Assembly (NCBI GenBank): GCA_039583875.1
Contig: CM077165.1
Span: forward strand, 75,070,757 to 75,134,756
Reading direction: 5' to 3'
DNA from: Platanthera guangdongensis
Taxonomy: Eukaryota; Streptophyta; Magnoliopsida; Asparagales; Orchidaceae
DNA length: 64,000 bases
Part shown: positions 23,266 to 34,594 of the stretch, in pieces
How the letters are laid out: each line of letters starts with the position of its first letter
How positions within the stretch are numbered: the first letter of the stretch is position 1
Notes under the pieces: generated by a model
The model's input: the letters and a program-made list of their open reading frames with translations, nothing else
What the model was told of the DNA's origin: nothing
Database searches by the model: none
Position numbers and translations under genes: made by a program

Positions 23266-25384
23266 CTTTTTACTTAGCCAATTTTTGTTCTGTATACTTA
23301 GTCTAAAGTTTATCATACCTAGTTCAATTTTGAACCTATTAAACTTAGCTTCTTCTAAGGGCTTAGTAAACATATCAGCTATCTGATTATCTGTTTTAAC
23401 ATATTCAAGTGCAATATCATTTCTTTCTACATGCTCCCTAAGAAAGTGATATTTAATCTCAATATGTTTAGTTCTACTATGTGATACAGGATTATTAGCT
23501 ATGGAAATAGCACTAGTAGAATCACAATAAAGTGGAGTTCTACTTACCTGACATCCATAGTCTTCTAGCTGATGTTGAATCCACAGAAGTTGAGCACAGC
23601 AACTTCCTGCAGCTACATATTCTGACTCAGCTGTGGAGATGGCCACACTGGTTTGCTTCTTACTACTCCATGAAATGAGTCTTCCACCTAGGAATTGACA
23701 GGATCCAGTAGTGCTCTTTCTATCTTCTTTGCATCCTGCAAAGTCTGCATCTGAATAAGCCTGTTAGATCAAAATCTCCATTCCTAGGGTACCAGAGGCC
23801 TAGATAAGGTGTGCCCTTTAGATATCTCAAGATTCTCTTGACTGCAGTCAAGTGAGACTCTTTAGGGCAGGCTTGATACCTGGCACAAACACATGTAGCA
23901 TACATAATGTCAGGCCTACTTGCAGTCAAGTAAAGTAGGGAGCCAACTATCCCTCTATACAAGGTTTCATCCACAGGTTTCCCTGCATCATCCTTGCTTA
24001 GAGACATACTTGACCCCATAGGAGTCTTCATGGTACTGGAGGAATCCATACCATATTTCCTTATGAGTTCTAGGGTGAACTTTGACTGACATATGGACAA
24101 GCCACTTTCAGTCTGTTTAACTTGGAGACCCAAGAAAAACTTCAGTTCTCCCATACTACTCATTTCAAATTGACTTTGCATAAGCTTTGCAAACTTTTTG
24201 CAAAGGCTACTTTCAGTAGACCCAAATATAATGTCATCTACATATATTTGGACAAGTATTACTTTGCCTCTAGATTCCCTAAGGAATAGAGTCTTATCTA
24301 TTTTCCCCCTTGTGAACTTGTTCTCAATGAGGAAACTAGATAGGGTTTCATACCAAGCTCTAGGAGCTTGCTTTAACCCATACAATGCTTTCCTAAGTCT
24401 ATAGACATAATGTGGAAGAGTAGGATCAACAAAACCTGAAGGCTGCTCCACATATACTTCTTCTTTTAAATTACCATTAAGGAATGCTGACTTCACATCC
24501 ATTTGGTATACTTTGAATCCTTGGTAGGTTGCATAGGCCAAGAACATCCTGATGGCTTCCAGTCTGGCTACTGGAGCAAAGGTTTGATCAAAATCAATAC
24601 CTTCTTCTTGCCTATATCCTTTTGCAACCAGTCTTGCCTTATTCTTAATGATGACTCCTTGTTCATCTAACTTGTTTCTGTAGATCCACTTTGTTCCTAT
24701 CACATTGTGATCTTTAGGCTTAGGAACTAAGTCCCAAACCTTGCACCTCTTGAACTGGTTTAGCTCTTCCTGCATAGCTTCAGTCCACTGTGGATCTTGT
24801 ATTGCTTCTTCAAATTTCTTTGGTTCTATTTGAGACAGAAAACTTGAATATACTGCAGCATTCTGATTTCTGCTCCTTGTCTGAACACCTTGTCTTGGAT
24901 CTCCAATGATCAGCTCCACTGGATGATCTCTTAGATGCCTGTTGGCTGGAGGCATCCTTACTTCTGGTTGTACTTCTTCAGCATCTTCATCATGCTGAGT
25001 TCCTTGAACTTCTTCAGCTCCTGGTACATGTAGTTCTCCCCCTGGACATAAGCCATCTTCTTCTACTTGCTGTCTTGCAGCAGGTACATCTTCCATGGTT
25101 AGCTTGTCCATCTTCTTAGAAAGACCTGTGGGGCTGCACACACTACTAGACAACTCATTGTTAATAAGAAGTGTCTCATCAAAAACTACATGCACAGACT
25201 CCTCTACAACTTGTGTAGTCAAGTTGTAGACTCTATAAGCCTTACTATTACTGCTGTACCCAACAAACACTCCCTCTTGGGATTTGGCAGCAAACTTAGT
25301 TAAGTAAGACTTCCCATTGTTAAGTATGAAGCATTTACAACCAAAAATCCTGAAATAGGATAGATTTGGTTTCCTGCCTTTCAC
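23227..25384 (-). pseudogene. SIRE-type reverse transcriptase and RNase H (two frames)
   Basis: 23720-25384 (554 residues) begins in the integrase tail ([17 protein letters not shown]), then runs through a variable linker to [54 protein letters not shown] and the catalytic [10 protein letters not shown] frameshift near 23765 separates it from RNase H at 23227-23646 (STAESEYVAAGSCCAQLLW, CDSTSAISIANNPVSHSRTKH, NQIADMFTKPL). Catalytic motifs look intact, so the frameshifts are the only visible damage. Pol ends inside the internal palindrome array. Confidence 0.9.
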
Positions 25385-26466
25385 TACTTCATAGGGGTCT
25401 TGTTTAACCTTTTAGTGATGGTAGCCCTATTTATCACATGGCATGCAGTGTTTACTGCTTCAGCCCAGAAATATTCTGGCAGTGATGAATCACTTAATAG
25501 GGTTCTACCAGCCTCTATCAAGGTTCTATTTTTCCTTTCAGCAATGCCATTTTGCTGAGGTGTTCTAGGTGAAGAGAATTCTTGAAATATCCCATAGTCT
25601 TCACATAGTTTTGTCATGCTTTCAGATTGAAACTCTGTACCATGGTCACTTCTAATTTTGACCACTGTACAGTTCAATTCATTCTGAATTTGCTTAACAA
25701 AACTGTGGAAGACACTAGGTGTTTCAGATTTCTGCTTTAAGAAGAACACCCAGGAAAACCTTGAGTAGTCATCAACAACTACAAAGGTGTAGACCTTCCT
25801 ACCTAAGCTGTGAACTGGCATTGGACCAAATAGATCCATATGCAAGAGGTATAAACACCTCACAGCATCCTTGTTGTCAATGCTTCTAAAGGTGGATTTA
25901 GTCTGCTTGCCCTTTTGACAAGCTGAGCAAATGCCATCTTTGACACACTTAACTTGAGGACCATTCCTCACTAACTCTTTACTAAAGAGTTTGCCAATAG
26001 TCTTGTAATTAAGATGAGCAAGCCTCTTGTGCCACTTGACACATTGAGAGACTGTCTCATCAGCTACAAGACAAACTGGAGAACTATTGTTCTCAACCAT
26101 AATGTCTAAACAATAGACATTTCTCTTCCTATAACCTGTCAAAATGATCTTTTGATCACTTGACCTCTTGATATGACAACCATTTTTAACAAATGAGATG
26201 TCATACCCTACATCACTTAATTGACTTATACTAATGAGGTTATGTTTCAAACCTTTAACATAAGCCACTTGAGTAATGGTAACAAGGTTAGAAGAAATGT
26301 TACCAAACCCTTTGATGATTCCTTTTTCAGAACCACCAAAGGTCACCTTTGGACCATTTTTGATTGGGATGTAGTCCTTCAGTAGTCCCCTAGTTCCAGT
26401 CATGTGTCTGGAACATCCACTATCCAAGTACCATGTAGGGGTATGGCCACTTGGATTTTCCTGCAA
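25384..26466 (-). pseudogene. SIRE-type protease and integrase
   Basis: 360 residues in frame with gag but separated from it by one TAA (26473-26475). The end of the protease has WYLDSGCSRHMTG with D-S-G. The integrase has the HHCC site (HKRLAHLNY.. CSACQKGKQ) and core blocks MDLFGPM, DDYSRFSWVFFLK, IRSDHGTEF and PQQNGIAERKNRTL, so D,D,E is intact. A one-base deletion near 25390 shifts the frame into the RT fragment. The codon before QENPSG is TTG and follows TTTGTTTTGCAG, which resembles a 3' splice site. Either the TAA is a defect, is suppressed, or lies in an intron. Confidence 0.88.
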
Positions 26467-26472
26467 AACAAA

Positions 26473-28512
26473 TTAATGAACCTTAGAACCCAAAGTAAAC
26501 TTGGGTCCTTGGTGATTGTTAGTTTGCAATTTGACATAGCTACCTGCTGTCTTTCCAACAGGTAACTTGCTACACAACTTGGCACTGGCATTGTGCCAAC
26601 AATCCAAAGCAAAGTGGCCAACCTTGCCACAGCACCAACATTCAAATTTGTTGTACCTTTGCTTAGGTTCTGACTTAGCTGTCTTAACTACAGCAGTCTT
26701 GTTGAATGTTGGGGCTTTGCCCTTGGACTTGGACTGATCCTGAACAGTCCTAGCTGGATTAACAAAACCCAGTCCAGTCTTTCCTTTATGATGAACAAAA
26801 TCATCAATCAAGGGTAGCACTGATTTAGGTTTTGAATACCTAGCTGCTAGCTCTTTCTCCTTCTGAAGATTAATCTCCAGTTTCTTAATTTGATCATTCT
26901 TAAATGTAATAGTACCCATCTGAATCACAGTAATGTGTTTCAGCCTAGCCACTTCATTCAGTTTTTGATCATAATTCTTCTCATAATCTATTGCAGCTGC
27001 CTTGAGATCAGCAATTTCCTTGGCCAAATTTTTGGCTAGGGTCTTGCTTTTCTTATAGGCTTGCAATAGTACTTGATATTCATCTAGGAGTTGATGAATA
27101 TCTCCCTCAGACTCAGATATATTCTCATCACTTGATGAAGAATAATCTGACTCTGAACTAGAACTGGAATCAGAACTTTGAGTTAAACCTTGTACCTGAC
27201 TGGGTCCTGGCTGCTCCAGGTTTTTAGTACTTTCAGTCAAAGCCATCAGTCCTTGGCTTTGACAGTCTTCTTGCTCATAGATAGATTCCATGATCTGCAT
27301 AAACTCTTCTTCTTCTTCAGCAAATAGCCCAATATAGGCTTCAGCATCTGTCTCAGTGTCTGAAGAAGACATATCTGAAAGAGTCTTCTCATTCTTTGCA
27401 ACAAAGGACTTCTCCTTCTTTCCTTTGAAGTGTGTTTTCTTTTTGTCACTGGATTCTTTCCTTCTTTCAGGACAGTCTGCAATAACATGGCCCTGTCTAT
27501 TGCAGCAGTAACAAATTATCTTGGATCCAGTTGCCTTACTAGTCTTGGTCCTTTTCTTGTCCTTCTTTGAAGGCTTCTTTTCCTGATACTGAACCTCTTT
27601 CCCTTTGGAAGATGAAGGTCTAGACCTCCACTGTTTCTTCTTAAGGAACTTCTGAAAATGTCTGGTGAATGCAGCAAAGTCTTCATCACTTTCACTGCTT
27701 GTAGATTTTGTACTTTCTGACTCTTCAGATTCTGATTCAACTACCTCAGGAGGAGGAGTTGATGACTTGGTCCTGCTCTTTCTGGGTACATCTGACTTAA
27801 AGGCAACAGTCTTTTCTCTGTATTCAGTCCTTGTTGACTTTTCTTCTTCTTTTCTCACTGACAATTGCATCTCATAAGATAACAACTTGCCAAAAAGTGT
27901 GGGAGGAGGAATTTCTCCCAACTTTGCCATTTCTCTGATGGCACAGATCTTGGTGTCCCAGTCTTTGGTGAGGGACCTCAAGAATTTATCATTCAACTCA
28001 TAGTTTGTGAACTCTCTTCCATATGACATGAGTTCATTTACAATTCTATAAAATTTCTTGTAGCATTCAGTGATGCTATCCCCTCTTCCTTGCCTAAAGC
28101 TTTCATATTCTTGATTAAGCAAGGACTTCCTATCTTGCCTTACTTCTTCAGAACCTTCCATATAGACAATGAGGGTGTCCCACATTTCTTTTGCAGTTTT
28201 ACAGTGAATAAGGTTCTGGAAGGTGGCATCATCAATTGCACTAACTATTATATTCTGTGCTCTTTTGTCCATGGTTGCTAGGACAATCTCATCCTTGGTC
28301 ATTTCAGAGAAATCCTTTGGAGTCCTCTGATTTGCATCCAATACTGAAATCTTCATGGGCACATATGGCCCTTCTTTGACTGTGATGTATATCCTAGGGT
28401 CAGAGGCTTCCATAAAAAGCCTAACCCTCTCTTTCCAGATCCCAAAGATCTCTTTTCTGCATATAGGTAGTTTCATTGAACCCAACTCCTTATGATTCTC
28501 TGAAGAACCCAT
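26473..28512 (-). CDS. SIRE-type Gag polyprotein
   Basis: 679-residue open frame from ATG 28512 to TAA 26473. The N-terminal capsid-like part has IWKERVRLFMEASDPRIY, MWDTLIVYMEGSEEVRQDRK, and FRQGRGDSITECYKKFYRIV. A first zinc knuckle CYCCNRQGHVIADC lies near residue 345, an acidic Ser-rich region follows, then a coiled coil (about 480-575, LDEYQVLLQAYKKSKTLAK..) and a second knuckle CWCCGKVGHFALDC near 630. It would form the cytoplasmic particle. Large gags with added C-terminal domains are usual in SIRE elements. It is the only fully open major gene of this element. Confidence 0.92.
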   Translation of the reverse strand: MGSSENHKELGSMKLPICRKEIFGIWKERVRLFMEASDPRIYITVKEGPYVPMKISVLDANQRTPKDFSEMTKDEIVLATMDKRAQNIIVSAIDDATFQNLIHCKTAKEMWDTLIVYMEGSEEVRQDRKSLLNQEYESFRQGRGDSITECYKKFYRIVNELMSYGREFTNYELNDKFLRSLTKDWDTKICAIREMAKLGEIPPPTLFGKLLSYEMQLSVRKEEEKSTRTEYREKTVAFKSDVPRKSRTKSSTPPPEVVESESEESESTKSTSSESDEDFAAFTRHFQKFLKKKQWRSRPSSSKGKEVQYQEKKPSKKDKKRTKTSKATGSKIICYCCNRQGHVIADCPERRKESSDKKKTHFKGKKEKSFVAKNEKTLSDMSSSDTETDAEAYIGLFAEEEEEFMQIMESIYEQEDCQSQGLMALTESTKNLEQPGPSQVQGLTQSSDSSSSSESDYSSSSDENISESEGDIHQLLDEYQVLLQAYKKSKTLAKNLAKEIADLKAAAIDYEKNYDQKLNEVARLKHITVIQMGTITFKNDQIKKLEINLQKEKELAARYSKPKSVLPLIDDFVHHKGKTGLGFVNPARTVQDQSKSKGKAPTFNKTAVVKTAKSEPKQRYNKFECWCCGKVGHFALDCWHNASAKLCSKLPVGKTAGSYVKLQTNNHQGPKFTLGSKVH

Positions 28513-28607
28513 GTTCTTGATTTTCTTGAAACTGTTTCCTGTTTCCTGACTTATACTGAATCTGCCAAACTGGATCTCCTCAGACAGTTAGTCCTGATTT
28601 TGAGGAA

Positions 28608-28623
28608 CCTCGCTTTGATACCA
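28608..28623 (-). other. SIRE-type primer-binding site (initiator Met tRNA)
   Basis: The minus strand reads TGGTATCAAAGCGAGG two bases inside the 5' LTR, complementary to the initiator Met tRNA end (TGGTATCA core). The short leader to the gag ATG at 28512 follows. Confidence 0.85.
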
Positions 28624-28625
28624 CT

Positions 28626-30703
28626 TGAAAGATATGGTACCTAAACACCTAGAGGGGGGGGGGTGAATAGGTGACCTAATCCTTTTCTTAATTCTTTGTT
28701 GGCAGTCAACAGTTTATAACACAGATTTCTGAATAAGTAATCACAGCACACAGCAATTCTCAACACAGTACAATCACAGCACAGAATACACAAGATTTTA
28801 TAGTGGTTCCCCAATCTTTGGGTACATCCACTTTCCCCCTTCGCCTATCTAGCAGTGTACTAGATTCGGCCAAACTTCTCCACTAGCTCAGAACCCAACA
28901 AGGTTCCTACCTCAGGCCCAAAGCCTTACACTCAGCCAAAAGGCCTACACTCAGCCACCCAGGCCTACACTCAGCCAATCAAGGCTTACACTCAGCCAAT
29001 TAAAGGCCTACACTCAGAGTTCTTCAACTCCTACACTCAGGCACCAAGCCCTACCCTCAGCCTTTATAAAATAGGCTTACAATCACTCAGATCCTATGGA
29101 TCTTACAAGTTTAAAATAGAAATTACAAATGCTAACTCTACAACTCAGAAAGGATGAGAGGAGTTGAGAGTTTCTTGAAGAGTTCTTGGAAGAACTCAGC
29201 TTGATCCAAACTGACTTAGCTTTCTTCAAAGCTTCTTGAGTAGAACTGAATTAGTCTGAATCTTCTGCAGTTGATCCTTGATCTCTGCTTCTTGAAATCC
29301 AGATGACTCTGAATTGTTCTTCTCAGCCTTAGTTCCAAAGACTGAATCCTTAGTTGGAGCTCTCTCTCTCCAACTACTTAGATCTGCAGTTGGACTGCCT
29401 GATCTTCTTGTGTTGATCCTCTATGTATCACTTCTTGATTTAATCTGATCAACTACTTCAATTATTCTCACAACAAGTAATGATTGTGAACAACTTGACC
29501 ACTTAACAACTTAACTGCTTATTCTGTAAACTGTGGGTGCCTATTTATAGGCTTCCTTCATGGTAATCGGCTGATCCGGTTTATAACAGACTTTTGACTT
29601 CTCTGACAGTTGCTGTAGACCGGCTGGATTGGCAGCTGTCATGTCAACCAGTCACTTCTTGAAATTCTCTAACTGTCAGTTAGTGTCGAGACTTTCTGTT
29701 CTTAAGTGTCGACACTTATAGACCAAGTGTCGACACATGTTGTGTAAGTGTCGACACAAGTCTACAAGGTGTCGACACAATTCCTTGTATGTCTCGACAC
29801 AGTTTCTTCTGCATGTGTCGACACTGAAATTGAGTGTCGACACAAGTACTTATACTTCATTCTTTATCTGTATTCTTCTAAGTGTCGACACATCTCCTTT
29901 GTGTCGACACATCTTCATGTGTTGAAACTGTCAAGTGTCGACACTGATTCTTGGTGTCGACACAAGTCTTCATTCTTGATTCTTCAGCTGAGTGTCGACA
30001 CATTCCCTTAGTGTCGACACTTATACTTAGAATAATTTACAGCTTTTCTGTTCTTTGCTAAGTGTCGACACATCTCCTTGTGTCGACACTTCATTCTAGT
30101 GTTGAGTCTTCTGGTTATGTGTCGACACATTGTGCTGAGTGTCGACACATTCTTCAAGTGTTGACTTCTTTGAGTGTGTGTCGACACATTATGCTGAGTG
30201 TCGACACATTCTTCATATGTTGACTCTGCTGATTGAGTGTCGACACATTGTGTTGAGTGTCGACACTTGTACTTAGTCTCTGCAGAATTTTGCTGGGTGT
30301 CGACACAACTCCAAGTGTCGACACTTTCTGATGTTGACTCAGCTCTTCTAGGTGTCGACACTTCTGCTAAGTGTCGTCACAGCTTTTCTGCATCCTTCTG
30401 CACTGAGTGTCGACACAACTCCAAGTGTCGACACTTTCTGACTGGTGTCGACTCTTCTTCCCAGGTGTCGACACAATGACTCCAAGTGTCGACACTGCAT
30501 GTCTGGGTGTCGACACAAGCTTTCTCAAGTGTCGACACTTGCCCTCTGGGTGTCGACACATGGACTTAGAATTTTTAGCTTCAGTCCAGTGTATTCCTAA
30601 CCTGCACAAGTAACTCAAACAAACATCAAATACATTCTGATGTATATCATTGAGTTAGGTGAGGCTTCTTCAAATCAGGTACATTTGACCAATGTACCCA
30701 ACA
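28626..30703 (-). repeat. SIRE-type 5' LTR
   Basis: 2078 bp, pair of 17628-19701. TATA at 29540-29551, GTGTCGACAC array at 29706-30559, leader repeats at 28918-29062. It is followed by the TSD GCATT (30704-30708). Confidence 0.95.
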
Positions 30704-30708
30704 GCATT

Positions 30709-32183
30709 TTAATAATTTTTTTCATTTGAAATTTGTAAAGGCAGCGTAATCGAAGAAGGGAGAAGAGGGGTCGGAGGTGAAATATGTACATGCGGATCGG
30801 TCCGTTTTGGATCGATCACCTCCTTTCCGCTACGGAGGGTTATAGCGTTAATATTCTCTCGCGGATTGGGCTCCATGTTTCCCGGTAGTGCCCCGAGCGC
30901 GCACTCGGACATCATTCGCGTAAGCTGTCCAACCTGTAGTTCTAAGGTTTTTAGCGTTCCGGTGATGTTCCGGATATTTGACTCGTTGGAAGCGATATAT
31001 TTAGAAAAATTCTCCTCCATCGGGGAGGGTTTTGGAAGATGGGGAGGCGGCAGAAATCCAGGCGCAAAAGAATTTGGCGGGCGCTGCGCATTATTCGCAT
31101 TGCTCCATGAGAATTTGGGGTGGTTCCCCCAACCTGGATTATAGTTATTACTATAAGGGTTGTTGTTGGGGTTGAATAAAGGTCGCCCAGCATTTCCCAC
31201 ATAGTCTACGAATTCATTGACTACGTCAGCATTAGGGGGAATTGCCCAAGGCGGAGTGGTGGAAGCAGTAGACATCTCTGCCACCTGCTTCGTCAGTCGT
31301 TCAACTTGAAGTGTTAAGTGGGCAGTGGCATCCACTTCGAAGAGGCCGGTCGCCTGCTTCGGACGTCCCCGCGGGACATTCCATTGGTAGGTGTTCATAG
31401 CCATCTCTTCAATAAGAGATTGGGCAGCCTCAGGGGTCATATTATTCAAGGTACCCCCGACAGCCGCATCAATCATTTGACGCGTCTGATAATTAAGCCC
31501 GTTGTAGAAGATTTGGACCTGCAACCATGCAGGCAGCGCGTGGTGCGGACACTTGCGGAGAAATTCTTTAAAGTGCTCCCAAGTCTCAAATAGAGACTCG
31601 GAATCATTCTTCACAAACGAAGAAATGTCCGCCCGAAACTTTGCAGTTTTGGCGGGCGGAAAATACTTCGCCAAGAACCATTCCGCAAGCTCGGCCCAGG
31701 TGGTGATACATCCTCGTGGGAGGGAATTCAACCACGCCTTAGCTTTGGATCTGAGGGAGAATTGAAAAAGGTGCAAACGAATGGCCTCATCAGTGACGCC
31801 ATTAATCTTAAAGGTATCGCAAATTTCCAAAAAAAACTAGACAAATGAACGTTCGGGTCCTCATCCGGCAGTCCATCGAACTGCACAGCATTTTGGATCA
31901 TTTGGATAACGCTCGATTTGATCCCAAAATTATTGTTCGCCACCGTAGGGTGAATAATACTGGACCCAGTATCGTCCAAATTCAGTCGGGCGTAATATGG
32001 CACTGTACGCTCGATGGCCGCGTTCGGATTGGGGTCGGCCATAGTAACGGAAGAGGGTTCTCTGACGGATTCTTTGGGATCCAAAGAGGGATTTCGGTGT
32101 TGACACCGAATACGCGCAAGCGAGTGTTCGATCTCAGGATTGAAATCCAAATTTTCGGAATCCGAAGGTTGTCCACGGGTCAT
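30709..32183 (-). pseudogene. Athila-type gag (one frameshift)
   Basis: The start is most likely the ATG at 32181-32183 (MTRGQPSDSENLDFNPE). The first frame runs to about 31830 (VPYYARLNLDDTGSSIIHP, FDGLPDEDPNVHLSSF), then shifts into 30709-31830, which has the gag core DEAIRLHLFQFSLRSKAKAWL, TTWAELAEWFLAKYFPPAKT and MIDAAVGGTLNN, followed by a Pro/Asn-rich linker and VGQLTRMMSE. Athila gags usually lack a clear zinc knuckle and none is seen. The C-terminus is separated from the protease (17627) by the SIRE element. Confidence 0.88.
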
Positions 32184-32313
32184 AAACCCTAAAATATAAA
32201 GTAGAAAATTAACATTTTTTTGGATTTTGAAGAAAAGTTTTAAGTTTTTTTTAGTTTCTATAAATAATGGTAAAAGTAATAGACTTCGTATTCGAAATAA
32301 CAACTCAAATATT

Positions 32314-32332
32314 GTCCCCGGCAATAGTGCCA
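32314..32332 (-). other. Athila-type primer-binding site (tRNA-Asp type, decayed)
   Basis: The plus strand reads GTCCCCGGCAATAGTGCCA, which differs from the plant tRNA-Asp 3' end (..CCCCGGCAACGGCGCCA) by two changes, both fitting C-to-T/G-to-A loss at CpG-type sites. It lies six bases from the LTR start at 32339. Confidence 0.72.
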
Positions 32333-33852
32333 AAAACTCGATAGGCCCGCGAACAGACTCTTATGTGGGTGGTTGGTTCGATGAGTCGATCACCGCGGGC
32401 TTGCTTAGGTAGGCAAGTGCACCTATCGCAAGTATTACAGAATATTCGGGGGAATATCCAGATCATAAATTTCCCGGGAAAAGGTTGATTATCCCTACTG
32501 CTCCAAAAGCACTATTATTTTACTGAAATAGTAAGTTGTTGATTTTAACTAAAATGGGGAGAAAATAGGTTAAGATTAAAGGCGATGAAGAGATAACGCT
32601 CAGTGTCGAATTACGTTGGGATTAAAAATAGATTCGAATAACTAGAGATTTAAAGTTTCAATTTAATTAAAGCGGAAACTTGGCCGTGGAGGTTCCAAAA
32701 TAATTGGCTCACCTATCTCTAGGAATATAGCTCACCTGGATATTAAGACTATTAACCGGGCTCTTGTTCGATGAAGGATTCCTCTTAATGCCCGCAGTAC
32801 GCTAAGAACCCCTCTATTGGGTGGGGAACCCAATCCGGTAGAGTTAGCGCGCCTCCTCTCTCGAGGGTTAGTGCGGAACTCTCTTTACCCAGGGGTGATC
32901 AGTCCATATGCACGGCCTCTCGGCTAGCTAGTGTATGGATAACGGAAATAGAGCCCACACATCGATATGTGGTTCTACGCGTCGTTAACCCAGGGTAAAC
33001 CTTAAGTTTTTAATTAAATAGTAAAATAAGATCTTTAGTTATTTAAAACATTTTTTATATCCCAATGCTCTTCGATACCGAGGGATAAAAGCGATTAGCC
33101 ACTCATCGGAATGGGGATAGCTTATGAGTTTGGTTAGGCGAGCGTTCTAAACTATTTGATGAAGGGTTCTAAAGAACATAAGAAGAAAAGCAAGATAACC
33201 TAATTTTAGAAAAGTTACTACAAATAAAAATACCAGCATTCATCCAAACACATAACAAAGAGACAAAAATAAAACTAAGTTACAAGTAAGAGAAAATTGC
33301 ATAATTGAAATTGCAAGTCCCACTCAAACGAGTGGGCGGGAAATAAATGTTGAAAATTTACAAGTCCTACTCAAACGAGTAGGGCTGAAATGAAAGCAAG
33401 TCTTACTCAAACGAGTAGTCGGAAATAAATTCGATTACAAGTCCATCTCAAATATTTACAGGGAAATAAAATCCGACCATTTAACTCCTAGCGAGTAGGC
33501 GGAAGATAAAAACCTGCCATTTAACTCAAATGAGTATGCGGTAAACAAAAGCTGAAAATTACAAGTCCTACTCAAACGAGCAGGAGGGAGATGAAATCCG
33601 GCCATTTAACTCCTAACGAGTAGGCGGAAGATAAAAAATAACAAGTCCTACTTAAATAAAGTCCAGTCATTTAACTCAAATGAGTAGGCGGAAAATAAAA
33701 ACACACAAGTCCTACTTAAATAAAATCCAACCATTTAACTCAAATCAGTAGGCGGAAAATAAAAACACACGAAGTCTTATTGAATAAAATTCAGCCATTT
33801 AACTCAAATGAGTAGGCGGAAAATGAAAACATGCACACTTGCTGAAATTAAA

Positions 33853-33888
<36 letters not shown>

Positions 33889-34109
33889 CAGAAAATGAAA
33901 TACTCACACTGCAGAAAGTAAATACTCACACTTGCAAATCCTACTCAAATGAGTAGGTGAAAAATTAAGGGAATTGATATACGCAAACCTCCACCCGCTA
34001 TCCGCAAACCGGGTTAAGTAGTTTTTTAGGGTTTTATTTTTTTATATCAACAAACAATGATGCGGAGGTTTGCGTATACCTCCACCCAACAGCAGCTGGC
34101 GCTGGAGTT

Positions 34110-34318
34110 ATGGACGGCCTCGGGAGTAACAACAACAATGATGGCGGAGGCGGAGCTGGCACTGCATGGATGAAGATGGATGATGTGGCAGCGCTCTGGA
34201 TGGAGGCGGGATCTCGGGGTGGAGCTCGGTCTGCGGGCGTGGAGATGGTGCTTGGGCGGATCGCTGACGTGGAGGAGGCAGAGCTGGCTTGCGGGCAGAC
34301 CTTTTTGGGGGTCAAGAT
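34110..34318. other. GC-rich cargo in the TIR transposon
   Basis: Distinctly GC-rich compared with the surrounding AT-rich LTR, with an open plus frame (MDGLGSNNNNDGGGGAGTAW..) and also an open minus frame. Low complexity and the absence of a recognisable domain make coding doubtful. It may be a captured gene fragment. Confidence 0.35.
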
Positions 34319-34594
34319 GGCTTCAAATCGAAAAGTGATCAACATAAAAGTAGATCTCGGCGAGACGAACACCTTTCATGTTGATCACTTTTTGATTTGG
34401 AGCCGTCTTGTACCTCGATTTGGGCCCCGAAATCTGGGTCAGCGGACGGTTTACTGTAGCAGTTCCGCCGCCCCAGATTTCGGGGCCCAAATCGAGGTCC
34501 AAGACGGCTCCAAATCAAAAAGTGATCAACATGAAAGTTGTTCGTCTCGCCGAGATCTACAACTTTCATGATGATCACTTTTCGATTTGAAGCC
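34319..34594. repeat. two-level palindrome in the TIR transposon
   Basis: The 276 bp form one large inverted repeat centred near 34456 (arms include GGGCCCCGAAATCTGGG and its complement). Each arm contains its own smaller inverted repeat: GGCTTCAAATCGAAAAGTG...CACTTTTTGATTTGGAGCC on the left and the equivalent on the right. The element GTGATCAACAT thus appears four times in alternating orientation. RNA from it would fold as a branched hairpin. Confidence 0.85.

Larger units (their letters stand above)
17628..30703 (-). mobile_element. SIRE-type Ty1/copia element with envelope-like ORF
   Basis: Element of 13,076 bp with LTRs 17628-19701 and 28626-30703, both TGAAAG...AACA, and a perfect TSD GCATT (17623-17627 and 30704-30708). 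Internal order, minus strand: PBS, gag, protease-integrase, RT-RNase H, a spacer with a palindrome array and TATA box, an envelope-like ORF, PPT. The LTRs differ by only about a dozen substitutions and a few indels by eye, so this is probably the most recent LTR element in the window. The large gag and extra ORF fit the SIRE/Maximus lineage. Confidence 0.93.

Noticed and set aside
34110..34571. 153-residue plus ORF as a real host gene
   Set aside because: It runs into the palindrome, lacks a domain, and has an equally open opposite frame; kept only as possible captured cargo.
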